Shown: positions 26,286 to 36,345, numbered from the stretch's first letter. The stretch: 64,000 nucleotides of DNA from CAVZVZ01 sp963778895 (GCA_963778895.1 CAVZVZ010000005.1:744001-808000), one strand, 5' to 3'. The notes: generated by a model from the sequence alone, not told the origin. Made by a program: numbers and translations.

Positions 26286-27821
26286 TCAGTTGGATGATGT
26301 GGGTCGAACGAACACCACGACGTCGCCGCTCCTGTCGGTCTGAATGAGGCCGATACGCGCGAAGTCCTCGAGAGTGGACTCATCGTCCTCGCTGGACGCC
26401 ACGATGAAGGTGACGCCGTATTCGTCGAGGATCTCCTGGCGTCGTTCGTCGCTCGTATTGGTGCGGAAGAACTCCTTGGTCGCGTCGTCGTCGCATCGCG
26501 ATGTCATCGGCCGCCAACGGGTTCTCCCAGAACTCCGAGCTGACCAACTTGCCGCCGAATGCCGGCAGGTAGATCGACGGCGTGTCCGACACCATCACGA
26601 CTCCGCCCGCCACGGTCTCCCCGACCGGTTCGTAGGTGTCGCTCACCTTCGCCAACTCGTCCTTGCTCGCGACGCCGCTCGGTCGGATCTCCTCGGGGAT
26701 CATGCGCACCGGTCCCGCCCGCAAGAACACCAAGCCCAACAACGCGAGCACCCCGAAGGCGACCGCGTAACCCTGTTGCCATCGACTGACGTGATCGGCG
26801 CGCCACGCCGCTTCGATCCGGCCCAGTCCGTCGCCGACCGCGATCTGCAACAGCAGGACGGCGAAGATGATCGGACGTCCGATCCCGCTCCAGTAGCCCA
26901 CGCCGTACAGCACCAGAGCCGAGCCGATGAGCCATGCCACCGGATCGCGCCAGTCCGCTCGCGTGCGCCGGTACACGACGATGAGGCCCAACAACGCCGG
27001 GAACACTCGCTGCGGTACGGACTGATAGAAGAGCTCGTCGCTCGTGGCGTAGAAGCCCGATGGCGACAGGCGGAACAGCGGGAAGAACGGCCACAGCAAC
27101 GCCACGCCCAGGGCGACCACGACCGGTAGCGCCAACCACATCAGCGTGCGCCAGGACAAGGGCCGGCAACGACACAACACGATCACCGGGCCGGCCACCG
27201 CGAGCACCACCCCTGTCGGCGGATGGCAGAGCCCCACGAGGACCACGCCGACACCGACACCGACCAGTCGCCACCAGTCACCCCGCTGTCACACCCAGGC
27301 GCGCCAGCCGACTGGCAAGGGTCAGGACGAACAGGAACACAGCCAACGCGAACATCGACGGATACGGCGCCACGTAGCCGATCGAGTCGAGGTGGATCAC
27401 TCCACTCCACCGCCACGCCCGCGGACCCCACAAGACCAGCGCCGCGAGGAGCGAGTAGAACGGCGCACGGCGGTTGCTCGTCAGCTCGATGACGAACGAT
27501 CGGAAGGCGACCAGTACCAACGCCACGTTCACCACCGCGGCGATCGACAGCGCGGTGAGTGCGTTGCCGTCGAACAGTGCCGCCAACCGTCCCACGATCC
27601 ACGTGTAGGGCGACAACCAGGCCGAGTCGTGCACCGCGGAGATGACCGGATCTCCGGGATGAAACGGATGGGCCGCGAACTCGCGGACCGCGGCCGCGTG
27701 CATCCACATGTCTGTGGTCCATTGCTGATTGCGCGTCTGGGAGACCACACCGATCAACACCAGACCCGGCGAGCAACCAGTAGCGGTGGCGCGACAACCA
27801 CGAACCATCGGGCCCGTCCAC
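26286..27821 (-). CDS. Polytopic membrane protein, possibly GT-C-type glycosyltransferase (frameshifted)
   Basis: About 511 residues after repair; three frame changes (near 27780, 27280, 26500) and a length divisible by 3 fit three extra bases. At least eight hydrophobic spans are visible, e.g. AALVLWGPRAW, FALAVFLFVLTLASRL, VVVALGVALLWPFFPLF and IIFAVLLLQIAVG. A first loop reads DMWMHAAAVREFAAHPFHPG, reminiscent of the Asp-containing catalytic loop of GT-C enzymes. The last 70 residues are soluble (EYGVTFIVASSEDDE). GTG 27821 is the likeliest start. The glycosyltransferase idea is tentative. Confidence 0.6.
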
Positions 27822-27860
27822 GGGCGCGATCGAGTCGTCGATGAGTTGGCGTCGGGTCGG

Positions 27861-28293
27861 TCAAAGGCTCTCCCGCAGTCGGGCCGCGTATCCTGCCATC
27901 TCGTCGTCCGACTCGTACTTCGTGCGGGGCCAGAAGAACCCACGCAGCCCGTCCTTGCGATTCCGCGGCACCACGTGCAGGTGCAGGTGCGGCACGCTCT
28001 GGCTCACCCGATTGTTGATGGCTACGAACGAACCGGCGCTGCCGAGGCCTCGCTCCATCGCGGCCGCCAGCCGCTGGCCGCGCTCGAAGAAGGGTCCGAC
28101 CGCGTCGACCGGCAGATCCGCCAGCGTCTCGATGTGATCGTTCGGGATCCAGAGCACGTGGCCCTTTGAACACGGGACGGCGGTCGAGGAAGGCCACCCC
28201 GACCTCGTCGCGCAACACGACGTGTGCCGGCTCGTCGCCGGCGACGATCGAACAGAAGGGGCAAGCAGGATCACGCACACTCGCATTCTTCAC
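27861..28293 (-). CDS. HIT-family hydrolase (one frameshift)
   Basis: About 143 residues. RDPACPFCSIVAGDEPAHVV opens the protein (CxxC zinc-binding start typical of the family), and QSVPHLHLHVVPR is the HIT catalytic triad motif HxHxHxx. The frame breaks at 28165-28167, where a run of three T (AAA on the coding strand) has one base too many; removing it joins RPVFKG to HVLWIPNDHIETL. HIT proteins hydrolyse nucleotide-phosphate bonds such as AMP-lysine or dinucleoside polyphosphates. The membrane protein gene lies just downstream. Confidence 0.9.
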
Positions 28294-28544
28294 GCTGGCA
28301 TTCTTGACGCTGGCGTGAACCGTGGGATGGACTCTTCGCCACCATCCACCCGCCCACCCGTTCCCGGGTGTTTCATGAGCGGCAGTGACCCGTCCGCACC
28401 CGACGTGCCGTCCGCCGGCACGACGCCAACTGCATGCGCCCAGCTGAAGCCAGAGCGAGTACTGAGCCGCATGCCCATCCGCTCGGGTGCCTGAACCGGT
28501 GGGAGTCTCGTGACCGATCTTCGTTCGTCGCCCGCGCGCCCTCG

Positions 28545-29844
28545 ATGCATCTTGGACCGAAGACCTTCGTGGTCGACACCTCGGTCGTGCTGGCGGATCC
28601 TCAAGCGATGTTCCGGTTCGACGAGCACGCGGTCGTGCTCCCCCTCGCCGTGCTCACCGAGCTCGAGGCGAAGCGACATCATCCCGAGCTGGGATGGGCC
28701 GCCCGTAAGGCTCTACGTCAGCTCGAGACGCTTGCGCACGAAGCACGGCTCGCTCACTCGCGGCGTGCCCGTCAACGACCTGGGCGGAACGCTGCGCGTC
28801 GAGATCAACCACCAGGACACGGCGGGGCTCCCTCAGGCGATGACGGTCGCGACGAACGACCACCGCATCCTCGCCGTCGCCCGCAACCTGGCGACCGAGG
28901 GCCACGACGTGACGCTCGTCTCGAAGGACCTGCCGCTCCGGCTGAAGGCCAGCGTCGTCGGCCTCGATGCCGACGAGTACCGCAACGAGCTGGCATCGGA
29001 CACGTCGTGGACGGGCTTCGTCACGCTCGAGGTCGAGAGCGGCTTGATCGACGAGCTCTTCGAGGCGCGAGTCGTCGACCTCGACGAGGCTCGCGTGCTG
29101 CCGTGCAACACGGGCTTGGCGCTGGTGGCCGGCTCGCAGTCCGCCCTGGCGCGCGTGCACGACGACAAGCGCGTTCGACTCGTCTCCACCGAACGCGAGC
29201 TCTTCGGCATCCGCGGTCGATCGGCCGAACAGCGTCTCGCGCTCGATCTCCTGGCCGACGACGACATCGGCATCGTGTCGATCGGCGGCAACGCCGGCAC
29301 GGGCAAGAGCGTGCTCGCGCTGGCGGCTGCGCTCGAAGCAGTGCTCGAACGACGTACGCACAAGCGGGTGATGGTATTTCGCCCGATCTATGCCGTCGGC
29401 GGCCAGGAGCTCGGCTACTTGCCGGGCAGCGCCGACGAGAAGATGTCACCTTGGGGCCTGGCGGTCACCGACGCCCTCGAATCGATCGTCGGCCCCGAGG
29501 TGATTGACGAAGTCATCGCCCGCAACCTGCTCGAGGTGCTGCCGCTCACCCACATCCGGGGGCGGAGCCTGACCGACTCGTTCGTCATCATCGACGAGGC
29601 GCAGAACCTCGAACGCTCGGTGCTCCTCACCGCGCTGTCCCGCTTGGGCGTCGGCAGTCGGGTGGTGCTCACCCACGACATCGCGCAGCGCGACAACCTG
29701 CGCGTCGGCCGTCACGACGGTGTGGTGTCGGTGATCGACACGTTGAAGGGTCATCCGCTCTTCGCGCACATCACGCTCACCCGCTCGGAGCGCTCGCCCG
29801 TGGCGGCGCTCGTCACCGAGCTGCTGGACGGCCCCGGCCTCTAG
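28545..29844 (+). CDS. phoH2: PhoH2-type PIN-PhoH ATPase (one frameshift)
   Basis: About 432 residues from ATG 28545. The N-terminal PIN ribonuclease domain has TFVVDTSVVLADPQAMF and LPLAVLTELEAKRHH. The frame breaks at 28741-28742 (AA for A), then continues with EINHQDTAG and VATNDHRILAVARNL (the later PIN acidic residues). The C-terminal PhoH ATPase has GGNAGTGKSV (Walker A) and SFVIIDEAQNLE (Walker B). PhoH2 unwinds and cuts RNA, and mycobacterial homologues pair with a small antitoxin-like protein. No such partner is evident in the 251 bases upstream, which show no clear riboswitch either. Confidence 0.9.
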
Positions 29845-29880
29845 CCTCGAGAATTCTTACGTCAGTTTCAAGATCTGCTG

Positions 29881-29886
29881 TAGGAT
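29881..29886 (+). promoter_or_regulatory. -10 element of vapBC (leaderless type)
   Basis: TAGGAT lies exactly 6 bases before the vapB ATG, so transcription would begin at or next to the A of the start codon. The region just upstream (29850-29880) is noticeably AT-richer than its surroundings. No clear -35 hexamer is seen. Confidence 0.5.
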
Positions 29887-29892
29887 TTCGGC

Positions 29893-30105
29893 ATGAAACG
29901 CCTGCAGATCATGATCGAGGAAGATCTCGATGAGGCCCTCGACCGGCAGGCGGTCGAGGAGGGAGTGTCGAAGGCTGCCCTCGTCAGGCGATTCGTGCGT
30001 ATGGCGATCGAGCCATTACCCCCGCTTCGTCAGGATCCTTTGTGGAAGTTGGTAGGCACCGATTCCTTCGAGTCGTCTGACATCGACGACACCGTTTACC
30101 GGTGA
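29893..30105 (+). CDS. vapB: VapB-type ribbon-helix-helix antitoxin
   Basis: 70 residues. MKRLQIMIEEDLDEALDRQA is the beta-strand and first helix of a MetJ/Arc ribbon-helix-helix domain, with EEGVSKAALVRRFVRMAIEP as the second helix. The C-terminal DPLWKLVGTDSFESSDIDDT is the flexible toxin-binding tail. The toxin gene starts inside its stop codon. It should bind VapC and repress the operon as a complex. Confidence 0.9.
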   Translation: MKRLQIMIEEDLDEALDRQAVEEGVSKAALVRRFVRMAIEPLPPLRQDPLWKLVGTDSFESSDIDDTVYR

Positions 30106-30500
30106 TCTTTGTCGACACCTCGTTCTGGGTTGCCCTGCGAAACCGTCGCGACTCGCAGCACGAGATGGCCGTCGCCCTGCTCGAGGAACACGCGCCCACG
30201 GCGCTGGTCACCACGAATCACGTCGTGGGCGAGACCTGGACCTTCCTGCGACGACGGGCAGGACACAAGTCCGCCGTGTCGTTCATCGACCTGTTCGAGA
30301 AGTCACCCCGAGCGAACTCGGTAACCGTGGATCCTGAGACGGAGGACGACGCATTCCGCTGGCTGCGAAAACATGATGAGCGGGAGTACTCATTCGTGGA
30401 CGCCACCAGCTTCGCGGTTATGCGATCCCTCCGCATCGACAGTGTCCTGGCCTTCGACGGCGACTTCACGGCCGCGGGTTTCGTCGAACTCCGCGCGTGA
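30102..30500 (+). CDS. vapC: VapC-type PIN-domain ribonuclease toxin
   Basis: 132 residues from GTG 30102 (GTGA overlap with vapB). PIN acidic residues are visible in MIFVDTSFWVAL (D5), NHVVGETWTFLRRR (Glu), YSFVDATSFAVM (Asp) and VLAFDGDFTAAGF (Asp), all four present, so the toxin looks active. VapC enzymes cleave tRNA or rRNA and arrest growth when VapB is degraded. Confidence 0.93.
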   Translation: MIFVDTSFWVALRNRRDSQHEMAVALLEEHAPTALVTTNHVVGETWTFLRRRAGHKSAVSFIDLFEKSPRANSVTVDPETEDDAFRWLRKHDEREYSFVDATSFAVMRSLRIDSVLAFDGDFTAAGFVELRA

Positions 30501-30508
30501 CGCGCCGA

Positions 30509-31022
30509 TCAACCTGAGTCGAGCGGGAGGCCCATCACGACCGCGTCCCACAGCTCGCCGTTGTTGCGGCGGTAGTGGCGCACGAGGCGACCCTCCTCGA
30601 CGAACCCGTATTTCTCGTAGAGCGCTCGCGCCCGGTCGTTGTGGGGCCACATCTGCAAAGCCACCTTGTGCGCACCCACGTCGCGAGCCCACGCAATGGC
30701 GGCCTCGAGCAATCCCGATCCGACGCCCATGCCGCGCCAGGCATCGGCCACCATCATTCCGAGGTGCGCCCACACCGTACGCCGCCTTGTCGATGCCGAG
30801 GTTGCCCACGACCTCGTCGCCCGCCACCGCCACGAAGGCACCGAACTCGTCGGGCTTGGTGAGCAGTTCGGCCATCTCGGCCCGGCGGGCCTCGTAGTCG
30901 ATGGGCAGCTCGGTGCCGATCCAGCGCCCCTCGCCGGCCACGGCCTCGAAGAGCGCTCCGATCTGCGGATAGTCGTCGAGCGTTGCCCTCCTGATCGTCC
31001 ACTGATCGGTCCATCCCGGCAC
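30509..31022 (-). CDS. GNAT-family acetyltransferase (one frameshift)
   Basis: About 170 residues from GTG 31022 (WTIRRATLDDYPQIGALFEA). The frame changes near 30775 and the length is one base over a multiple of 3. The C-terminal part carries AWRGMGVGSGLLEAAIAWAR (acetyl-CoA loop) and LQMWPHNDRARALYEKYGF (closing motif). It is a ribosomal-protein or small-molecule acetyltransferase by family. It is divergent from the exonuclease-methyltransferase operon and convergent with vapC. Confidence 0.85.
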
Positions 31023-31094
31023 CGTCGCGGCCCAGGCGGCCTCAGGGCAACTGAGTTCGGGCCGCCGGTCCGTCCCGGTGTCACACCCCCTCTG

Positions 31095-31100
31095 TAGGGT
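31095..31100 (+). promoter_or_regulatory. -10 element of the exonuclease-methyltransferase operon (leaderless type)
   Basis: TAGGGT, preceded directly by TG, lies exactly 6 bases before the ATG at 31107, the same spacing seen at vapB, the desaturase and the thiopurine methyltransferase. It predicts transcription from the start codon itself. Confidence 0.5.
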
Positions 31101-31106
31101 TCGGCC

Positions 31107-31730
31107 ATGAACGATGCCACCGAGGGTCCCGTCTACGGCCTCGACATCGAGACCGACACGGCCACCGATGGTCTCGATCCCCAGGTCGGTCGGGTGCTCT
31201 GCGTGGGGCTCAGTGGGTCCGGTGGTGAGCTGGTGCTCGCGCACCACGACGAACGCTCCCTCCTGCTCGAGCTCGACCAGTGGCTCGCCGAGATGACGCC
31301 CGGCGTCATCGCCACGTGGAACGGCGCCGCCTTCGACCTCCCTTACCTCGCGACCCGCGCCCGGCTCCTCGGCGTACCGCTCGGTTTGCAGCTCGAGCTC
31401 GATCCCGCGCTCGTGCTCCGTCATGGTCCGCTGCCCGGGCACGACGGCGCGTATCGCGCCACCTGGCACGAGCACACGCACCTCGATGCGTACCGCGTGT
31501 TCCGTTCCGACGTCGGCCGCACGTTCGGTCTGTCGTGTTCGCTCAAGTCGGTTGCCGGACTGGTCGGTCTGCAACCGGTCGACGAAGACGCGTCCCGGGT
31601 GCACGAGCTTCCTCGCGATGTCCTCCACGGCTACGTCGCGAGCGACGCGCGGTGCACTCGCGAGCTCGTGCTACGCCGATGGCCCACCGCGTGGGTCGCG
31701 ATCGATCAACCGACGGGAGCGGTCGCATGA
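31107..31730 (+). CDS. DnaQ-fold 3'-5' exonuclease, DEDDy type
   Basis: 207 residues. Exo I is YGLDIETDT near residue 13, Exo II is TWNGAAFDLPYLATRARLL, and Exo III is HGYVASDARCTREL with a Y-x3-D arrangement, so all four acidic residues and the tyrosine of the DEDDy (family-B polymerase proofreading) class are present. A stand-alone exonuclease of this kind trims DNA or RNA 3' ends. It is first in the operon; the methyltransferase ATG overlaps its stop (ATGA), indicating a functional link to modification or restriction. Confidence 0.8.
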   Translation: MNDATEGPVYGLDIETDTATDGLDPQVGRVLCVGLSGSGGELVLAHHDERSLLLELDQWLAEMTPGVIATWNGAAFDLPYLATRARLLGVPLGLQLELDPALVLRHGPLPGHDGAYRATWHEHTHLDAYRVFRSDVGRTFGLSCSLKSVAGLVGLQPVDEDASRVHELPRDVLHGYVASDARCTRELVLRRWPTAWVAIDQPTGAVA

Positions 31731-33242
31731 CGGCCGACGCCGAAGGGGCCGCACCCCGCAAACGCGGCACCTCGACCTCCAACTTCGGTGTCGGCAAACG
31801 CGAGAGCCACGACGCCTCGGACTTCTACGCCCGATTCAAGGCCCCGGTGATCTCGAGCGACGCCACGGTCAACCGTCAACCGATCGTCGACTGGATCCAG
31901 TGCCGCGACGCCCGCCAGATGGATGCCGGCTCGCCGTCACTCGAACCGAACTCCGTGGCCCTCGTCGTGACCTCACCGCCCGTACTTCGCGGGCAAGGAG
32001 TACGAGGAGGCCCTGGGCGAAGGCCACATCCCGGCCTCCTACGTCGACTACCTCGCGATGCTCCGCGACGTGTTCGCCGAGTGCGCGCGAGAAGCTCGAG
32101 CCCGGCGGCCGCATCGCTGTCAACATCGCCAACCTGGGGCGCAAGCCGTATCGATCACTGGCCGGCCGACGTGACCCGCATCCTCGAGGAAGACCTCGGG
32201 TTGCTGCTCCGGGGCGAGATCGTGTGGCGCAAAGCCGAAGGCGCTTCGGGCAACTGTGCCTGGGGCTCGCTTCCAGAGCGCATCGAACCCGGTGCTCCGC
32301 GACCTCACCGAGCGGGTGGTGGTCGCGTCCAAGGGTCGCTTCGATCGGGCGCTGCCCAAGCCGGAACGGCACCGGCGTGATCTTCCGTATCAGGACACGA
32401 TCGCCAAAGAAGACTTCATGACCTGGACGACCGACGTGTGGGACATCCCCACCGAGAGCGCCAGTCGCGTCGGCCACCCGGCCCCGTTCCCGGTCGAGCT
32501 CCCACAGCGACTGATCGAGCTCTACACCTACCGCGGCGACCTCGTGCTCGATCCGTTCATGGGCTCGGGCTCCACGGCCGTCGCCGCCATCAACACGCAT
32601 CGCCACTTCGTCGGTTTCGACACCGATGTCGACTACGTCGAGCAGGCTCGCGACGCGAGCCGGCGGCGGCGCTCGACGAACGAACCCGTCGCGAGTCGTC
32701 CGACGAGCCGCACCGCCAGTGGTGGTACGTGCCGAAGGACGACACGCTCCCCGGTACCGACGACGAGGGCGAGCCCGACTTCCAGGCCCGGGCGGTGCGC
32801 GAGGGACGAATGGCCAAGGAGCTGGCCCGCGACATCCTCGAGCACGCCGGATTCCAGGAGATCGTCGAGAAGGCGCAGGTCGCCGCCGGCGTCGAGGTGA
32901 ACTTCGTCGCCAAGGACGCGCTCGGCAACAACTGGTTCTTCGACGTGTCGGGCGCGTTCAGCCGGGGCAACGCCCGCGCTGGCCTCCGCCGCACCGACAC
33001 GCTCTGGAAGGCGCTCGGCAAGGCCGCCGTCCTCACGCGAGTCCGGGCTGGAGGCCTACCGGCTGGTGTTGCTCACGACCGACCTGCCCCCGTCGAGCAG
33101 CGCCGGCGGCGCCGCCCTGCGGGCCGCGACCGGGCCCGACAAGGTCGTGTTCGACGCCATCGAGATGCTTTCGCCCGACGGGCTCCGCCGCCTGGCGCAC
33201 TACGCGGAGCACGGACCGGACGGGTTGCCGCCCGGCACCTGA
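31727..33242 (+). CDS. Beta-class DNA methyltransferase with a C-terminal nuclease-like domain (several frameshifts)
   Basis: About 505 codons after repair. Motif IV is TSPPY (near 31970-31985, where CCC at 31979-31981 has one base too many) and motif I is DPFMGSGST near 32554-32580. The order IV then I is the beta class, and TSPPY fits N4-cytosine or N6-adenine methylation. Frame breaks also occur near 32090, 32160, 32290, 32690 and 33045. The last roughly 170 residues (MAKELARDILEHAGF, VEVNFVAKDALG, NNWFFDVSGAF, GLRRTDTLWKALGKAAVL) resemble a PD-(D/E)XK fold in which the usual E-x-K is D-V-S, so it may be inactive or use a migrated lysine. Recognition sequence unknown. Confidence 0.8.
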
Positions 33243-33244
33243 CT

Positions 33245-34255
33245 GTGGCGACCGACAAGACCAAGCTGACCGAACTCGGGACCGCGGTCGGCCTGGTCTA
33301 CGAACCGAGCACGGGCTGGGACGGCGCGCTCCGCGCCGTCGACGTACCCGGCATCGCTCCCGAGGTCTGGCAACCGATCGTGCTGCCGGCGGCCGAAGCC
33401 GACAGCCCGCACCGCGAGTTGCTCCTTCGGGCGCTCGGGAACGGACGGGCCTTCCGCCACGAGATCCTTCACGGCCGCCGCCCGCACCACATCGAATGGA
33501 GCGGTGGCACGCGTTCGGTGTGGACCTCGGACATCCCCCGCGACCTCACCGTCGACGGCGTCTGGTTCATCCAGGCCAAGTACGACTCGACCTGCGTGCT
33601 CAACACGTCGCCCGGTGCGTTGGTCGACGAGCTGCTCGTCGACCACACGCTCGAGTCCCGCATGTCGTGGTTCGAGGAAGTCGCGCTCGAACGGCTGCAG
33701 TCGTACTACACGCAAGCCCGCGCCCAGCTTCCGCTCACCGACCTCCCCGACGACGTGCGCGATCTCGACAAGGACACCAAGGCGGTGCTCAAGAAGGCGA
33801 TGCGTGCCAGCCCACCGTCACCGAGCGAGGAGTCGGCCTACGCCGAGTTGTGCCGAGCCGTGTCGATCGAAACCACGTTGCGGTGGCGCCATCGGCTCGA
33901 CGCCGCCACGCTGCCCCAGCGCACGCAGATGCTGTTCCGCATGCTGCGCATCGCCGGCGGCCCGTACTGGTTGCTCGGCACCAAGGGCCACACGCCGGTG
34001 CAGCTTCGGGTCCGCGACACGCGGGACTGGCGCGACCAGTTCGAGCTGAAGCGGTTCACGGTGGTCGATGCCCATGCCGGACAACCTCAGGTCGACTGGC
34101 GGGCCGAGATCCTCGACCGCTCGACCAACGCACGCGTCGCCGTCGACGGCTACTGCGAGATCCGTTGGTCGCACGGCAAGTTGCAGGGCAATCCCGAATG
34201 CAAGGTGCAGGTCACCACGCCGCTCGAGCAGATCCCCGGCTACGCACGCATGTGA
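33245..34255 (+). CDS. Restriction-endonuclease-like protein encoded with the methyltransferase
   Basis: 336 residues from GTG 33245, two bases after the methyltransferase stop, in one unbroken frame. RSVWTSDIPRDLTVDGVWFI followed by QAKYDSTCVLN suggests the D...(Q/E)-x-K core of a PD-(D/E)XK nuclease. Further landmarks are MLFRMLRIAGGPYWLLGTKG and CEIRWSHGKLQGNPECKVQV. I do not recognise a named family. Placement immediately after a DNA methyltransferase, with an exonuclease upstream, makes a cognate restriction or DNA-sensing subunit the simplest reading (inference). Confidence 0.65.
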   Translation: MATDKTKLTELGTAVGLVYEPSTGWDGALRAVDVPGIAPEVWQPIVLPAAEADSPHRELLLRALGNGRAFRHEILHGRRPHHIEWSGGTRSVWTSDIPRDLTVDGVWFIQAKYDSTCVLNTSPGALVDELLVDHTLESRMSWFEEVALERLQSYYTQARAQLPLTDLPDDVRDLDKDTKAVLKKAMRASPPSPSEESAYAELCRAVSIETTLRWRHRLDAATLPQRTQMLFRMLRIAGGPYWLLGTKGHTPVQLRVRDTRDWRDQFELKRFTVVDAHAGQPQVDWRAEILDRSTNARVAVDGYCEIRWSHGKLQGNPECKVQVTTPLEQIPGYARM

Positions 34256-35098
34256 CGGACGGAAGTCCTACGCCGCCTTCGAGCTCCACGCGTGGCGCCG
34301 CGTCGCGCACCAGCGTGAGGCCGTCGAGGCCGGGGAGGCGTTGAACCTGCCGATCGATCCGGTCGGCTGCGGCCCGACCGGACGGATCGGCGTACAGGTG
34401 CCGGGCCATGAACGCGGTCTCGGCCTCGTCCACGACACCCGCACCCACTGGTTCCCACCACCGCGCCAGGACCCGACGGGTGAGCCGTCGAGCGGAACCG
34501 CCGCCTTCGAGTCGCCGCCGCGCCTGCCAGCGTGTAGAAGTCGATGTGGCGCCCTTCTTGCTTCATGATCCGCCGCAGCAGGCGGCGACAGGGTCGGGTG
34601 CTCGGCCTTGGCCAGGAGCAAGCCGTAGGAAGCTTGCGTCAACATCTCGTTGACCGCGCCCCATGCCATCGACACGGCCACGATCTGGTCACCGACGAGC
34701 GACGCGGCCCAGAACGCGAGCGGACGCAGCGCGTCGCGGCGCTGCGCGCGCCGCACCTCGGCGATGCGCGGCGGACCCGACGACCACATCGTGCGCGGTC
34801 AGCACCCGGCCGATGGCCTCACCGTGCCAGTACTCCTCGGTGTTCCAGTGCGTCATGAACGCCGTGACCTCGGGATCGCGATGGGCTCGCGTCACGAGCA
34901 GGTCGCGGAGGTAACACACGGTGTGCGCTTCGATGTCGTGCATGTAGCGCAGGCAGCGCAAGCGTGGCCGGGTCGAGCGGTCGCGACCGGAACGTCGTCG
35001 AAGTCGATGTCGTCGAACTCGAGTCGACCGGTCCGGCGTTCGAAGGCCGCAAGGTCGAACGGCCGCCGTTCGAGCTGCACATCCGTTGCCGTACTCAC
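34212..35098 (-). CDS. Ferritin-like di-iron protein, acyl-ACP-desaturase-like (frameshifted)
   Basis: About 295 residues from GTG 35098 (VQLERRPFDLAAFERRTGRL). Later segments, in changing frames, include YMHDIEAHTVCYLRDLL, HWNTEEYWHGEAIGRVL, MAWGAVNEMLTQASYGLLLA and KQEGRHIDFY, a pattern of E-x-x-H helices expected of a four-helix di-iron carboxylate protein. The C-terminus LPGLDGLTLV follows. The exact stop is uncertain (34212 or 34268). It lies 70 bases downstream of an ATP-grasp gene on the same strand and is convergent with the nuclease-like gene. Likely an oxidase, hydroxylase or desaturase; substrate unknown. Confidence 0.7.
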
Positions 35099-35168
35099 GT
35101 GCGATAGTTCGGCGCCGGCCACGCGATCGGATGACTACCCGTTCGACGTATCAGAGACCGACCATTTA

Positions 35169-36345
35169 TCACTGAATCGGCGAACCATCCCACTCGACGT
35201 CGTAGAACTGAGCGGCAACCAGGTCGGTGTGTTTGTGCGCGTGCGGGATGCTCGTGATGCCGGAAGGCGTACACGTGCGAGTACGACAGCACCTCGTACA
35301 GGAACGGTCGCAGATCGTGTTTGCCGTGGTACACGTCAGGCGCCTCGAACAACTCGCGCAGGTCCTCCGGCAGGTTGGCCGGCTCACGGAACATGTCGCG
35401 CAGCATCGCGAACTTGATCTCGCTCTTGCGCCCCGCCGGGACCACCGCCGGGTTCGCACCCGGCGCGAGCGAGCGCGTCGACGAGCACTTCGGCGCCCAT
35501 GAGCGTGACACCGTCGGTAGGTCGCGGGTTGCACTCCACGATGCTGATCGAGCCGTCGTCGTGCACCAACCAGTCGAACGACACCTGGCCGGTGTAGCCG
35601 GTGGCCTCGGCCACCCGTTGAGCCAGCTCGAGCGTCCGGGGCTCGTCGACGGAGACGAACTCGATCCCGCCGGCGTGCTCGATCGTTCGCGGGTGTTCGT
35701 ACGTGCAATGCGCTGCGACCCGACCGTCGTGCACCACGCTGAAGCTGCACAGGTCCTTCCCCTCGACGAACGCCTGCACCACCCAGGGGTTGTCGGCGGG
35801 TAGGCGTGACGTCGTCGACCAAGACCGTTCCGGCCAACGGTCCGGTGTTCGTCAGCAGCTCCACGCCGCCCCGTGAGTACGCGGCGCGGGCGAAGTACTG
35901 CGGGAACTCGGTGACGGCGGCCTTCAAGCTCGTCGGGGGAGGTGGCCACGACCGTCTTCGGCACCGGCACATCGATCGTCTCGCAGAACGCGAGGAACGC
36001 TCGCCTTGTCGTGCACCTTCGCCAGCAGGTCGAACGGTGGGCAGAACAACAGCCGTCGACGACGGCAGCCGATCACGATGGCGAGCCAGGTAGAAGACCT
36101 CCTCGAACATCGGCACGATCAGCTCGATGCCGGTCTCGCGCCGAGACCTCGGCCACGGCGGCGACGAACGCGTCGGTCTCCTGCTTCGGTGCCGGCACCA
36201 CGAGTCGTTCGTGGACCTCGGCCGAATGACTTCCGGGCGCCGTGCGGAACGTGTCGGCGGCGTAGACCTCGTGACCCTGTTCACCGAGCTTGCGGATCTC
36301 GTCGACGGCGAACGGCATCCGCGACGTCGTGCACAAGACCTTCAT
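35169..36345 (-). CDS. ATP-grasp domain protein (multiple frameshifts)
   Basis: About 392 residues from ATG 36345 (MKVLCTTSRMPFAVDEIRKL). The N-terminal pre-ATP-grasp fold is followed by FLAFCETIDVPVPKTVVATS, then VQAFVEGKDLCSFSVVHDGR and YTGQVSFDWLVHDDGSISIV, and ECNPRPTDGV, the metal/ATP-binding E-x-N-P-R of the ATP-grasp fold. It ends VAAQFYDVEWDG. Frame changes occur near 36090, 35930, 35800 and 35480. Such enzymes ligate a carboxylate to an amine or thiol. With the ferritin-like gene next door it may form a small-molecule pathway; the product is unknown. Confidence 0.78.

Noticed and set aside
28294..28544. Possible riboswitch or small antitoxin gene before phoH2
   Set aside because: I compared it by eye with TPP, cobalamin, SAM-IV and ydaO consensus elements and found no match. 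No credible small ORF with a ribosome-binding site is present.
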